Shown: positions 34,401 to 44,911 of the stretch, piece by piece
How positions within the stretch are numbered: position 1 is the stretch's first letter
How the letters are laid out: the number at the start of each line of letters is the position of its first letter
Assembly (NCBI GenBank): GCA_021396245.1
Contig: WNYE01000005.1
Span: 434,001 to 498,000, forward strand
Reading direction: 5' to 3'
DNA: 64,000 nucleotides
From: Sporothrix humicola
Taxonomy: Eukaryota; Ascomycota; Sordariomycetes; Ophiostomatales; Ophiostomataceae
Translations under genes and position numbers: made by a program
Notes under the pieces: model-generated
What the model saw: only the letters and a program-made list of their open reading frames with translations
Databases searched by the model: none
What the model was told of the DNA's origin: nothing

Positions 34401-36942
34401 TGTCTCTTCTGGTGATAGTGGAATTACGAAACACGTCTGCTGCCAACATGTTGGGCCTTTACTCCGCGGTTATGGAGAAAGAAGACTCAACAGAAATATC
34501 AACATCAATATCGTCTCGTTGAATGAGCACATCGTTTTTCCTCTTCTTCGTCCTGCTCTTTCTCTTTAGTAGAAAAGTCATGTCTCACCACAGCTTCCCT
34601 TGCCAACACCCCACAGTATTGCACTGTAAATTCCAGACCGCTACGGAAGACAGGCCGAACAATAAGCCGTTGACAAGTAGATTTGTTCAAGGCCGGCGAG
34701 CTACTGTACGGGGGTTGACTGTGTAGATATGGATATCAAAGTCTCCAAAATACACTACTTTATTCTGTACCACGCTGTCAATATCAACTCTCGCTTCCTT
34801 ACGCGTATTATCTTCAGCCACATGCTGCAATTCTTGACGCGAGGCCACAAACCCCACGAAGTGAAGCGAGGTCAAACAAAGCTTCTGCACGGCGTTACTT
34901 TGTGTAAACAAGATACAAGTCTACAGTCCACACAAACACATTACTACGCTGCTCTGTTCTGGGCTCGCCATCAACTTCGCTTAGCATTGGATGTGAAGGA
35001 AATAAAGGAGAAAAAGTAATACACGAGACGAAGGACGAGGAGAGGAAAATAGTACTCAAGAATGAAATGCCCCGCATACTCACCCCAAAAGCGACGACAT
35101 GCAGAATGGTTTATTCGTACATTATGCAAGCGAGACAAAACGAAGACCAAAGCAAAGAAAAGGATGTAAACCAAGCCAAGGATGGATATTCTCAAATGGG
35201 GATTTCGAATGGCGCCCAACTAACATGACCAAGAACTAGAAGGATGGGAAATACGCAGAGACAATACAGCACACACCAAACCAACAACCTCGAGTCAAGA
35301 CCTCCCTCCGACATGCACACTTTCTCATGCATGAATTGCTTTCTTTTTCTGCTCTCTTTTTATGCACCTTTCTTCGTCGTACACACACACTTTTGTTTAT
35401 TTTCCTTAAATTTTGCCCGTCTTTTTTGCATTGATCCCCATCTCGCTTGCACCATTATTCTTGTTGGCGTTCTGTTGCTTTCCGAAAGTATTTCCCGCTG
35501 GTTTATTTTCCGTCCTTGTTATTGCTTGTTTATTATTTTGGTTCACTGCTCCCTTCTTTTCTTTTGTTTGTCTGCTCTCTGTCTGTCAAGTCATTCACCT
35601 CAACATGTCTCTCTCGTCTGTCTCGCACTGCGGAACCGCAAAAATGTCGCGTGGGTCACTATTGTACGGAGTATTTCGCTGTCCAAGCAAATTGCTTCGC
35701 TCCATTGCCCATTGCATGCGGAAAAGCCGGCCTGCATGGAGCTTGTCAACGGTCACACACATCACAAACTCTTGCATTGGAGCTAGGGAGAAGCCACAAA
35801 TAATTGAATGGCTGATCACAAGACAGCCTTGCCCAACTGCCTGCCCAGAACTCTTGGCCATACGAGCCTCTTTTCATATCCTTCTTGTCAAGACACACAA
35901 TCAAGGCGTCATTGATGTTGATATACACTCATTCTCCCTTGCAGCCTTCGTACGGGCACGGGAACGAGAATCAAAGGTATTTCGTACTCGTATATCCTTT
36001 GGATGCCATAGCCTTTGTATGGACCAGGAAAACCGTTGAGATAATATGGTGGACGCTTGTAACGGCTTTTATCCACACCGCAAACAAGCCAGAAACAAAC
36101 TAAACAAGTGTCTGGTCACAGTACACAGCCAAGAACAACGTAATGTCGACGTAATGCCACCTTTCGCTGGGCATTTTGGTATCGAATTCTGCCCTTGCTT
36201 GGCTGCCCATTGATTTCGAACCTTTTCTGTAGCATTCCTTCTGGGGCCGTGAATGTCTCTTTACTTTTTGCTTCTTTTCTTTTTGAACCCTTGCAGCAAA
36301 TCATTTTCTAGGCGGCGTCTGTGCTTGTTGTGTTTCCTCCGTCTTTTTGCTTTTCTGTGTTCTGTTTCCTTTCTTTTTCTGTCGTGAAATGGTCTGTAAA
36401 AGGACGGTAATATTGCCTTAGCGCCAGGGCGGGTCGTTGCCCACTGGAGCTTTACTGGATTCGGGGCGCGCTGGACCCTGACCCATCACTAAAAAGAAGG
36501 CTGGAAGAAGTTGGGAGCAGACAGCAGCCACTTTTTACGCAGTAGGCTTGCCTCTTTTTGCCCCGCCTTTTCGCGTCTTTGCGAATGCGTATTGGAGCGC
36601 GAACTCACTCAGTATTGAAGCATACTTCAAACTGATTGATACACTTCCCAGAAGTCCAATTGCTATTCCCCAAGCGAGGCCCACTGCACATTTCGCATTT
36701 CCTACTGCCTGCTGCCCAGTGTCTTCCACATCCAATGAGGCCCAGAGTGGGTGCACCGGACCTTCCCTATTGAGTTTCCTACCACTTGCTTGCTGCTATT
36801 CCTTGAGAGCTGCTTGGTAGAGCCTGCCTTTCGGTCGCACCCTTTGGTGCTCTCCAGAGGAGGAAAGAGCAAGGAGGGGAAGGAAGAGGAATTGCACGAG
36901 TAAGGAAAGAGAGACTGCACAACACAGGAAGGCACAACCGCC
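28462..36942. other. 8.5 kb gene-free region between PAS and EED genes
   Basis: No coding gene can be supported. Frames of up to 282 codons exist (for example 29129-29977 on the minus strand) but are Ser/Leu/Phe/Pro-rich products of pyrimidine-biased DNA, overlap others and match nothing I know. Near the PAS start the minus strand is pyrimidine-rich to about 30700, as expected of a long leader. The plus strand has T/C-rich segments at 30300-30660 and 35330-35620. It contains TACGGAGTA copies at 31729 and 35665 and near-copies at 31976. Non-coding RNA genes or far upstream control elements of either regulator are possible but unproven. Confidence 0.45.
30838..30871. repeat. CTTTTT/CTTT microsatellite
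   Basis: Repeated CTTTTT units followed by CTTT units, about 34 bp, in non-coding DNA. Confidence 0.85.
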
Positions 36943-39243
36943 ATGGCGCCAGCAATACCTCCCGAGTGGGAAATGCCCAAGTTGCGGTATTCGCTCAATT
37001 TTGAGGTAACAACTACGCACTGTAGACCCCACATCCATACATTCTCTTGGCTAACACGATGCCCTCACGATAGGATATCAAAACGAGTCCCGACGATGCC
37101 AACTTGGATACAGGTAAGCTTCCTTATGGGCACCGTCAATGATGATGCTAGACTAACACTCCTTAGAGTTCTTTGACGTCAAGTTCTACCCATACAACCC
37201 GCCCGGCAGCCCGCCAGTATTTGCTGCCGTGAGCAAACGGCATGTGAGTTGGATGCTGTGATATTGATACTGATGATATACCACGCATAGTCTACTAACT
37301 CCATGTCTGTAGATATTCGTCTGCCGTCTGATACAGACCAAGGACTCAAATCCATGCGAGATCATCCGCGTGATCCGTGACGAGGATGTATGTCATGATC
37401 CGGGATATCGTGAGGACGTGGAGAAGAGTATTCATAGACAACTGACACCATCCAGGAAGGAGCATTGAACTGCTCGTGTACGTGGGCACGAGACCCCGAG
37501 ACAGAGCGAGCACTGCTCTGTGTGGCTGGCCGTGACGCTAAAGTCAAGGTCTACAACATCCGTGACGGCAAGGCTGTGACTGTGAGTATCATATCAAATC
37601 GGGTCTTTGTATTTTCAGCATGCTAACAATATCGCCCACAGTCTTTCGTAGGGCATGGAGGAGTATGTGCCATGAGACTTTCATATCGACAACGGGTGAG
37701 CTAGAAATACTGACAACCACACCTAGGAAATCAACGACCTGGCAACATCGCCAACGAATCCACATCTTATTGTGTCCGCATCGGATGACACGACAGTCCG
37801 GCTATGGAGCCTGGATCCCGTCCACAAGAAGCAGCCCTGCGTGTGTCTTCTCGGCGGTGAAGGCCACTCGTGGAACCTGCTGAGTGTGGTGAGTACATCT
37901 ACCAACGCCTAGTTTTATATATCTGCTAACACCTCCCATCAGGCCTTCCATGATACTGGTCGCTATGTAATATCGGCAGGCCATGACCAGGTTATCAATC
38001 TTGTAAGTAGATGAAGATCGGTGCCGAAAATATAGACCAGAACTGACAAATATAGTGGACACTGCCTGATATTCCGAACGAGCACGTCGAGGTACCAATT
38101 ATTGTCCACTTCCCGCACTTCTCAACCTCGGAAATCCACACGGGTCTTATCGACTGCGTCGCCTTTTATGGTGATCTGATCCTGTCGCGTGCCTGTTTGG
38201 AGGACGTCATTGTTCTCTGGCGCATCGAGGGGTTCGACTCGACGGCCGAGCCGCCAACGGCCGAGCAAGCCCCGTCCAACCAGGACACCACTAAAGTCAC
38301 GCGGTCCGCCTTCCATGTTCCTCTCATCACATCCCAGTCGGCCGTGGCGTCAGCATCGGCCAGCGCTGCTGCAGTCGCAAGCACCACTCCCCAGTACACG
38401 CGTCTCCTGCAGCTGCACACACCCGGCTGCGGTCCGCAATTCTTCATGCGGTTCGGCCTATTCAACGTCGCCGGCCACCACCCGATGCTGGCCTTTTGCA
38501 ACGCGGCCGCCAAGATCTTCTTTTGGGACTTTACGTGCTTTAGCGCCTACCGGCAGTTTATGACGGCCAACCACCGGCGGGAGCGGCAGGCTGCAGCCGC
38601 CAACGGTGCTGCTGGAAACGGCACCAACGGTGTGGATGACGGCCCTGTACCACGTCCGCCGTGGATGCGGACTGTAGTACCGAGAAAACGTCCAGCCAAC
38701 AATACTGGCAACAGTAATAACAGCACCAGCCTTGGAGGCCGCCGGCTCAGAGATGCTGCGAGCGGGCTGGGTCTGTTGGGATCTATTCATCGAGAAGGCG
38801 AAGGCAGCGACCGCGAGTCGTCGGTCGTGTCGGGCGTGCCGGGAGCAGGTGCCACGGATAAGGGAACTGGCACGCCTGTTCCCAGTGCCGCGGCCGGTGC
38901 TGGCAGTGCGAGCGGTGCTAATGGCGCCAACGACACAAATAATGGCACCGGCAGCGCCCCCAAAGGACGGAGTGCCGTCGGTTATCGGATGACGGACCTG
39001 TACAACCAGGAGACGCTCGACGACTGGGATAGCAAGTACAACTCCAACGACCCGCACGTTTTGCTGAAAGCACACAAGGCCGAGACGACAAAGGGGCTGT
39101 CGGCCGTGGGTCGCCAGGCGGCGTGGAGTCCTGAGGGCGAGTGGTGCGTGGTTGTGGGCAGCAACAGCCGGATCATGATTCTGCAGCGGTGGGCCAACAG
39201 CGAGGCCAACCATCCGGTGGAGGAGACGCCAGCAGCGGAGTAG
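36943..39243 (+). CDS. eed: EED, WD40 subunit of Polycomb repressive complex 2
   Basis: The H3K27me3-reading, methyltransferase-stimulating WD40 subunit of PRC2, 603 residues, nuclear. Nine exons: 36943-37005, 37074-37113, 37167-37243, 37313-37387, 37456-37581, 37642-37662, 37727-37888, 37943-38002 and 38056-39243. All are GT-AG with introns of 53-69 bp and unbroken frame. WD signatures include GRDAKVKVYNI, SASDDTTVRLWSLD, GGEGHSWNLLSVAFHDTGRY, SAGHDQVINLWTLPD and CLEDVIVLWRI. The end GRQAAWSPEGEWCVVVG...MILQRW matches the EED C-terminal blade. Exon 6 has only 21 nt and encodes SFVGHGG. Between the last two blades is an insert of about 150 residues rich in Gly, Asn and Ser. Neurospora and other PRC2-containing fungi have this subunit. 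Its presence implies H3K27 methylation in this organism. Confidence 0.93.
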
Positions 39244-39421
39244 TTGGGGTGACGTCAATAAAGACACGATATTTATGGATTTCATGATGATTTGGGGTAT
39301 CGGAAGCATTACAATGATATTCAAATAAAAGTGCGTTAAAACCAAAAGTATGTTTATGAGAATAAAATAATATACTGGGTATCAAAGATGGAAATAAATT
39401 GGAAAATGTGTTCATCCTACA

Positions 39422-41083
39422 TTACTGACTCCGATAAGGCAAGGATGTAAATGTCGGCCGGGACATGCTCATATCCATAGAGTCGTCTTCCTCTTCGCTG
39501 CTACTCCCATGCTCGTGTGTGTCGTCGCTTCTGCCGCGTGCCAACTTCTGGATGTACTCGTCCACAACTGTGTCTGGCACACCACCTCTCTTGTGCTGCC
39601 TTCCTGATTGCACATCCCGGTCAACGTCGAGGAGACGGGCAAACCGAGCCCGTGCCCGCGATTTCTCCTGTGCACGAACCCGCTCGCCCTCTTGCGTCTC
39701 GGGCTGCGTCCGCGGCGGCGTCACAATGGCCAGGTCGCCCATGTACAGGGCAATCATGCCGCGCAGCCTCAGCATTTCGGGGCTCGTGGCATAGGGCGGC
39801 CCCGCCATGACGGCGTCCATGCGGCGGGCGAGGTCGCGGAGCTGTTCGAGGGCGGCGAGACGGACGTCTTCGCGGGCGAGGCGGATGGGGTGGTTGCGTT
39901 GGTGGCGGAAACGGGCGTGGTCGGTGTCGACGTCGTGGTCGTTGTGGTCATCGTGGCTTTCGTGGGCTTCATGATTATCATAGTCATCAAAGTGCTCCTC
40001 ATCAGAGCCGTCTTCGCAGGCCTCTCCCATTTTTCGTCGCCTCTCCTTCTCATCCAGCCGCTCCATGGCCAGCTGGACCTCTGCGTGGATGTTATACAGC
40101 TCGGTGCCGGCCATGGCGGGCCAGAACGTCAGGGCGTTGATGGACCGCGGGAAGAGGCGGTTGTACGGGTGCTGCTGGATCAGATCTTCGTAGAATGTGC
40201 GCACGCGTTGGATATTTTTCGCCGATCCCCAGCGGCGGCCTTGTTGTGAAACCTCGTGTCTTTCGTTTCCTTCTCCCCTCTCATCTTCTCCCTCTCGCAT
40301 CAATAGCTCTGCTCCCATGGCCCACAGGTAGTTTTTGCGCAGATCCACAGTGTAGCCCTTGATCTCGGTCCTCACAATGAGTCCAAACGCCCGTTTTGCC
40401 CGAGCGAGGCCAATGGGTGCTGTCGATGTTCCAGAAACACCCGGTATTGTGCCATGTTCGGCCTCTTGCAGTCCACGCTGCACAATCGTCGCCAGAACGC
40501 CCACGTTCTGGTCAAACGCGCGCTGCGATTTCAGGGCATTGCGTCGGCGGCGGGCCTCGCGGCGGCGAAGTCGTCTCTGCTTGACGGCAAGTCGGGCTGC
40601 GTTTTCAGACGGGTCGCCTCGGTCCGAGATATCTCTTCCGTCCTCGCTCATGTCGTACACCGACTCGTTGTCGTTGTTCATGTTGTCGTCATCCGAGTCG
40701 GTGTCAATGTCGTCGTCTCCCTCGTCGTCGTCGTTCCCTGCAATCCCAAACGCCGGCCCAAATCCAGACCCGAAGCTGCCTCGTCTGTCTCTGCGCGCCT
40801 TGGCAGTGTCGGCCACGTCGTCTCCATTGCCCCCACCACTGTTCAGGATGTCGTCTGGCAGTCCCCGGTGCGGGAAACCTTCGACATAGTCCGACGGCAA
40901 ACGGTCCGAGTGGGATAGGCCGGCCACAACAAGCTGTCGCCGTGCAGATGGTCCATAGCTGTGCGGATCAATGGCATCGCGCGGCAGATGCGACGAGACG
41001 ACGCTGGATGCCACGGACGCCGAGCGGGCCGAGCGTTTGCGTTTGCGTATATTTGTGAGTGTTGGTGGCTCAATGTACGACAT
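39422..41083 (-). CDS. rrn11: Probable RNA polymerase I initiation factor Rrn11-like
   Basis: An intronless 553-residue protein. The N-terminus has basic KRKRSARS, then a long acidic run (DDDEGDDDIDTDSDDD) and a very basic RRLRRREARRRR helix. The conserved core contains RAFGLIVRTEIKGYTVDLRK, YLWAMGAELLMREGE, FYEDLIQQHPYNRLFP and FWPAMAGTELYNIHAE. These resemble fungal Rrn11-type Pol I core-factor subunits, which are TPR-like. A later His/Asp-rich loop is low complexity. Known Rrn11 acts in the nucleolus with Rrn6 and Rrn7 to recruit Pol I to rDNA promoters. The assignment is from memory of the family pattern, not a search. It is convergent with EED, 178 bp apart. Confidence 0.65.
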   Translation of the reverse strand: MSYIEPPTLTNIRKRKRSARSASVASSVVSSHLPRDAIDPHSYGPSARRQLVVAGLSHSDRLPSDYVEGFPHRGLPDDILNSGGGNGDDVADTAKARRDRRGSFGSGFGPAFGIAGNDDDEGDDDIDTDSDDDNMNNDNESVYDMSEDGRDISDRGDPSENAARLAVKQRRLRRREARRRRNALKSQRAFDQNVGVLATIVQRGLQEAEHGTIPGVSGTSTAPIGLARAKRAFGLIVRTEIKGYTVDLRKNYLWAMGAELLMREGEDERGEGNERHEVSQQGRRWGSAKNIQRVRTFYEDLIQQHPYNRLFPRSINALTFWPAMAGTELYNIHAEVQLAMERLDEKERRRKMGEACEDGSDEEHFDDYDNHEAHESHDDHNDHDVDTDHARFRHQRNHPIRLAREDVRLAALEQLRDLARRMDAVMAGPPYATSPEMLRLRGMIALYMGDLAIVTPPRTQPETQEGERVRAQEKSRARARFARLLDVDRDVQSGRQHKRGGVPDTVVDEYIQKLARGRSDDTHEHGSSSEEEDDSMDMSMSRPTFTSLPYRSQ

Positions 41084-41608
41084 TGTGGGTGTGTGAGTGA
41101 GATAGACTATAAAGAAGCCATGTTGTTGTGTGTTGTGGTGAGTTAAGATGTGAAGAGTGTAAATGCTTTGTGTAAAGGTTTTGGTGAAGTGACGTTAAAG
41201 TGCCCCACTAAAAATGTGGAAGGTGCGATCCAGCAGACCGCACGCAGATATAAATGGCAACCACGTTCCTAATTATGAAATGGATATGGTTTACGACAGT
41301 TCGTACACAGTACTGCATGAATGGACACATTCTGTTCCTTTAAATGTGAAATATTTTGGAATGATAAATTCAATGCACGTATATACACATCCCCCTCTAT
41401 AGTTGTACACCGACGCTCTGAGGCTGTCTGGCACCTCATTGCATGAGCTCATCTGAAAGCTCGTTCTCTGCACTTTGGGTCCTTTATGTCCTTTGTACAG
41501 ACAAAATTCCCGGTCGTTTCTCAGCGCTGAATTGTAAATTTTGTATTTTTTTTTCCGGATATTATCGCTTGTATTCCGTGGTCTCCAACTTCGCCAACAA
41601 GTCATCGT
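41084..41608. other. Intergenic, promoter of the Rrn11-like gene
   Basis: About 525 bp between two minus-strand genes. The region near 41084-41250 should be the upstream promoter, and 41400-41608 the 3' UTR of NUO29.9. No gene is seen. Confidence 0.5.
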
Positions 41609-42465
41609 CTATGATGACTTGCGCTCAAAGTACTTCCACTGGCCCTCGGCGGGCTTCTCCTCTAGGCTCTCCCAGCTGTTTTTGTCAGTAAATGATTCAG
41701 AATAAAATGTCAAGTCTCCGTGGTCTTCACTTACACCTTGGCCTTGACCATGACGTCCACGAGTCTGGCCTCGCCCTCGGCCACCTGGATGACCTCCTCG
41801 ATCAGGCCGGCGCCAATCTTGGCCTCAATGTCCTCGATCCTAGAAACCCGTTAGCAAATCGTCTTCCACGAACATCCCACTGTCTCTCTGTCTCCCTATA
41901 CGTACTGATCAGCCGTCAGCTGTGGCTCGGGCTCCCATTCAACCGAAACCGTCTCCTCGAGCGATTTCCGCGTCGCCGACAGTGCCTGGTCTGCGCGCTC
42001 CTCCAGCGTGCGAGCACCCTCGCGCTCGGCGCCCTCGTTCTTCTCGCCGTCCCACTCCTTGAACCGCTGGTCCACAACGTCGGGCACGTCCTGGATAATG
42101 AATGTGCGGCCGCCCTTCTCCACGCGCCACGTCGCCGCGCCGTCAATGCCCGTCTTGGCCACGCTGCCGAAGTGCTCCGGGTTCTCGGCCACCGTCTTCT
42201 GTGCCCGTGCCAGCCATGCGTCGTAGCCCTCGGGCTTAACGGCCTGCACAATGTTCATGCGGTGCTTGGTGATGGCCTCAACGGACTGGCGGTACGCCGA
42301 CGACTCGGGCGCCTGCTGCAGCTTCTCGAGGGTCGTCGAGTAGAGAAACAACAAAGTCGAACGGGGGGTGTCGTGCGTGTACAGGCCGGCGAGACCCGTT
42401 TGGGCGCCATTTTGAAAGTACCGGCCCGGCTTGACGCCGGCCAGCAGGCGGAGCGATGTGCGCAT
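41609..42465 (-). CDS. nuo29.9: NADH:ubiquinone oxidoreductase 29.9 kDa subunit (NDUFA5 family)
   Basis: An accessory subunit of mitochondrial complex I, 243 residues. Exons are 42465-41906, 41839-41735 and 41675-41609; junctions CA|G and GT|C keep the frame. The start MRTSLRLLAG begins a likely presequence. The family segment follows: GLAGLYTHDTPRSTLLFLY, STTLEKLQQAPESSAYRQSVEAIT and IEDIEAKIGAGLIEEVIQVA. The C-terminus adds WESLEEKPAEGQWKYFERKSS on a 67-nt exon. The length and fungal C-terminal extension fit the Neurospora 29.9 kDa type, longer than animal NDUFA5 (B13). It sits on the matrix arm of complex I in known structures. Confidence 0.92.
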
Positions 42466-42925
42466 TGTGTGTGAGGTGGGTGTGCGAGGGGGGTAATTGA
42501 GGATCGAGATGTGTCGTCGTCTCGCCAATCGGGCCAATTGACCTTGTGTCGGCTCGGGGAGGTGCGTGGGCGTTCGGTCGACTGGGTTGGGATTTGAGCT
42601 CAATTGTGGCCGCGGGCCCGGAAAACGGTAATGTAGGGAAAGAATTAGCGTTTTCGTAATTCCCGTCACGTGGTTGGCTGTCCGGGATGAAATGATGACT
42701 AATAGACCCACATCTTCACCTCACTCTCAACTTCACCTCTCCAGAACGCAGAAATCCACTATATTTACACTGGATTATGCTGTATTTACAGTGGACATTG
42801 ATTATACTCTGTGATAATACTGTGAACGCCAATACGATTAGATGCTATGCAATCCTCTATGAAAACACATGTGAAATATAAAAAATACACGCTTTTTGTT
42901 CCAATCTTCCACTGCACACGCTTGT
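42466..42925. other. Intergenic between two minus-strand genes
   Basis: A 460-bp spacer holding the NUO29.9 promoter and the Sas10 3' flank (A/T-rich near 42760-42900). No gene is seen. Confidence 0.5.
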
Positions 42926-44911
42926 CTAATCCAGTTTGATACTCCGGATAAGACCCGTGCTGATACCCGTGCGCTCGCCCTTGTAGTTGTCGCGGTCGAC
43001 GTCCTTGTAGACAGCGCGCATGCTGGCGAGCTGCTTCTTCTTCTTCTCGAACTTGACGCGCTTCTTGACACGCGGGTTGTTCTTCTTCTCCTTGAGCGTC
43101 TTGTGGCTCAGGCCCTTGTTCTTCTCAATCTCCCACGTCAGCTGCCGGCGGCCGTCCTTGTCGAGCGACGTCTCGGGCAGCACACGGTCCAGCTTGCCGG
43201 CCTCAATGGCCGCCTTGCGCGCCGCCTTGACGTCCATCTTGGCGTCGTGCGCCTTGACGATGCTGTCGTAGTACGCCAAGTCGGCTTCGTCGCCGCCGTT
43301 GTCGTCGCCACTTCCCTCATCGTCACTGCCGCCCAACTCCTCGCCCGGCTCGATAGGAGCCTGGCCGCGGCGCATGGCAGCAGCCTCGAGGCGTGCCTGG
43401 CGATCGCGGAAGCGCTCGCGGTACGGGATATCGGCGTCGCCACCCGCATTGCCGCTGGCGCCTGTGCGCAGGTTGGATTTCTGCATGATCTGCGAAGTGT
43501 AGTAGCCGAGCGACTTCTTGCGCTTGAGCTTCTCCTCGGCTGTCCGTGCGTCTAGAGCCTCTTCCTCGCCCAGATCCGACAGACCGCTCTCGTTATCGCT
43601 GTCATCGGCGCGCGAGACGGCAGCGGCCGCCTTCTTGCTGGCCTTCTTGGGCTTCTTGTTGAGAAGCTCCGACAGGTCGGCCATGGACTCCTCGAGCGCC
43701 TGTGCCTTCTTGTCCTTCTTTGCCTTCTTCTTTGTAGACAACGAGTCGGCATCGACGGCCTTCTTGGCCTTCTTCGACTTCTTCTCAGCCTTGGCGGCCT
43801 TTTCTTCCGCCTCCTGGGCCGCCTTGGCCTCGATCGCCCGCTCTACGGCTAGTGCTGCGCTCGCCGCGCTCGCTGCCGCCTTCTTGGCCTTGGCCGCCCG
43901 CCGCGCCTGCACCTTTTTCACGCGCTCCCACGTCGCCCGCGTGTCCACCAGGTACTGCATGACCTCGTGGTCGTGCAGCTCGTCGGCGTCCATAATGTAG
44001 CGCGGTCCCGTCGGGTTGTCACGCGACGGCGACATGAAGAGCGACAGATACATGCAGATGGTGGCCACGTAGCACGATAGCGCGCGGAACTGTACGACCT
44101 CGAGCGACTCGCTGGGCTTGCCCTCTGCGAGCGCCTTGTACTCATTCATGAGCGGCTCGAGCTCGACAAAGTCGTCGCACAGCGGGTCGAATTCGGGGTA
44201 GTAGTCCTTGAGGTACTTGGCCTTTTCGTCGGGCGTCATCGAGTCGATCTCCTCCTTGTTGGTCTTTGTGGCGAGCTTGACGGGGGCGGCACTATCTGTA
44301 GCCGTTTTTGTGTCGGTCGTCTTCTTCTCGGTCCATTCGTCCACGTCGAAAAAGTCCGAGGCCTTCATGCGGGACAGCTGCTTCTTCTGCAGTCGCCGGG
44401 CCTCGACTTCTTCCTCGAGCGCATTGGCCTCGGTCTCGATCGTCTCGCCGTCGTAGTACTCCTCCTTGGAGGTACCCCACCAGCCCTGGTCGCCCTCCTC
44501 CTCCTCGTTGCCGGCCTTTTTGGGTGTCTCGTCGTCATCGTCGCTGTCTTGTACAGCAGCAGCCTTTGCCTTTTTGGTTTTTGCTGCCGCCTTCTTGGCC
44601 TTCTTCTTCTGCTTCCGCCGGTCGCTGGGGTCCTGCTGGTTCTCCTCGTTGTCCGAGTCGTCCGAGTCTGCGCCCAAGACCTCGTCGTCGGAAAGATCTA
44701 AGAAATCGTCCTCTTCTTGTTCCCTCCGCTGACGCTTTGTGCCCTTTTCGTCGCCCAGCAAAATCTTGTCCTTGTCGAGAAAGTACTCTTCCTGCTCGTC
44801 GGCAATGTCTTCAAAGGTGTTGATGGGGCCGAGCCGTGCATCTTTCGAGTCGTACTCTCTGGGGCCCGAGGGCGCCTCGGCCACGCGGCTGGCCTTTCTC
44901 TTCTTTGCCAT
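42926..44911 (-). CDS. utp3: Sas10/Utp3 small-subunit processome protein
   Basis: A nucleolar 18S rRNA-processing factor of 661 residues, intronless. The first 190 residues are acidic and basic low complexity (DDFLDLSDDEVLGADSDDSD; KKKAKKAAAKTKKAK). A Sas10/C1D domain core follows at about 225-330 (YLKDYYPEFDPLCDDFVELE, VQFRALSCYVATICMYLSLF). A long Ala/Lys-rich coiled segment comes next. The C-terminal Sas10 box is clear: PYRERFRDRQARLEAAAMRR, GRRQLTWEIEKNKGLSHKTL, NNPRVKKRVKFEKKKKQL and ending GLIRSIKLD. In known systems Utp3 is part of the 90S/SSU processome and recruits exosome-linked factors. ATG is in a GCAAAGAAG context, with an inverted GATA pair about 150 bp upstream. Confidence 0.93.
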   Translation of the reverse strand: MAKKRKASRVAEAPSGPREYDSKDARLGPINTFEDIADEQEEYFLDKDKILLGDEKGTKRQRREQEEDDFLDLSDDEVLGADSDDSDNEENQQDPSDRRKQKKKAKKAAAKTKKAKAAAVQDSDDDDETPKKAGNEEEEGDQGWWGTSKEEYYDGETIETEANALEEEVEARRLQKKQLSRMKASDFFDVDEWTEKKTTDTKTATDSAAPVKLATKTNKEEIDSMTPDEKAKYLKDYYPEFDPLCDDFVELEPLMNEYKALAEGKPSESLEVVQFRALSCYVATICMYLSLFMSPSRDNPTGPRYIMDADELHDHEVMQYLVDTRATWERVKKVQARRAAKAKKAAASAASAALAVERAIEAKAAQEAEEKAAKAEKKSKKAKKAVDADSLSTKKKAKKDKKAQALEESMADLSELLNKKPKKASKKAAAAVSRADDSDNESGLSDLGEEEALDARTAEEKLKRKKSLGYYTSQIMQKSNLRTGASGNAGGDADIPYRERFRDRQARLEAAAMRRGQAPIEPGEELGGSDDEGSGDDNGGDEADLAYYDSIVKAHDAKMDVKAARKAAIEAGKLDRVLPETSLDKDGRRQLTWEIEKNKGLSHKTLKEKKNNPRVKKRVKFEKKKKQLASMRAVYKDVDRDNYKGERTGISTGLIRSIKLD

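Noticed and set aside
35244..36039. Two overlapping plus-strand frames (180 and 208 codons)
   Set aside because: Cys/Phe/Leu-rich products of T/C-rich DNA with no domain, no intron logic and no codon bias like the true genes.
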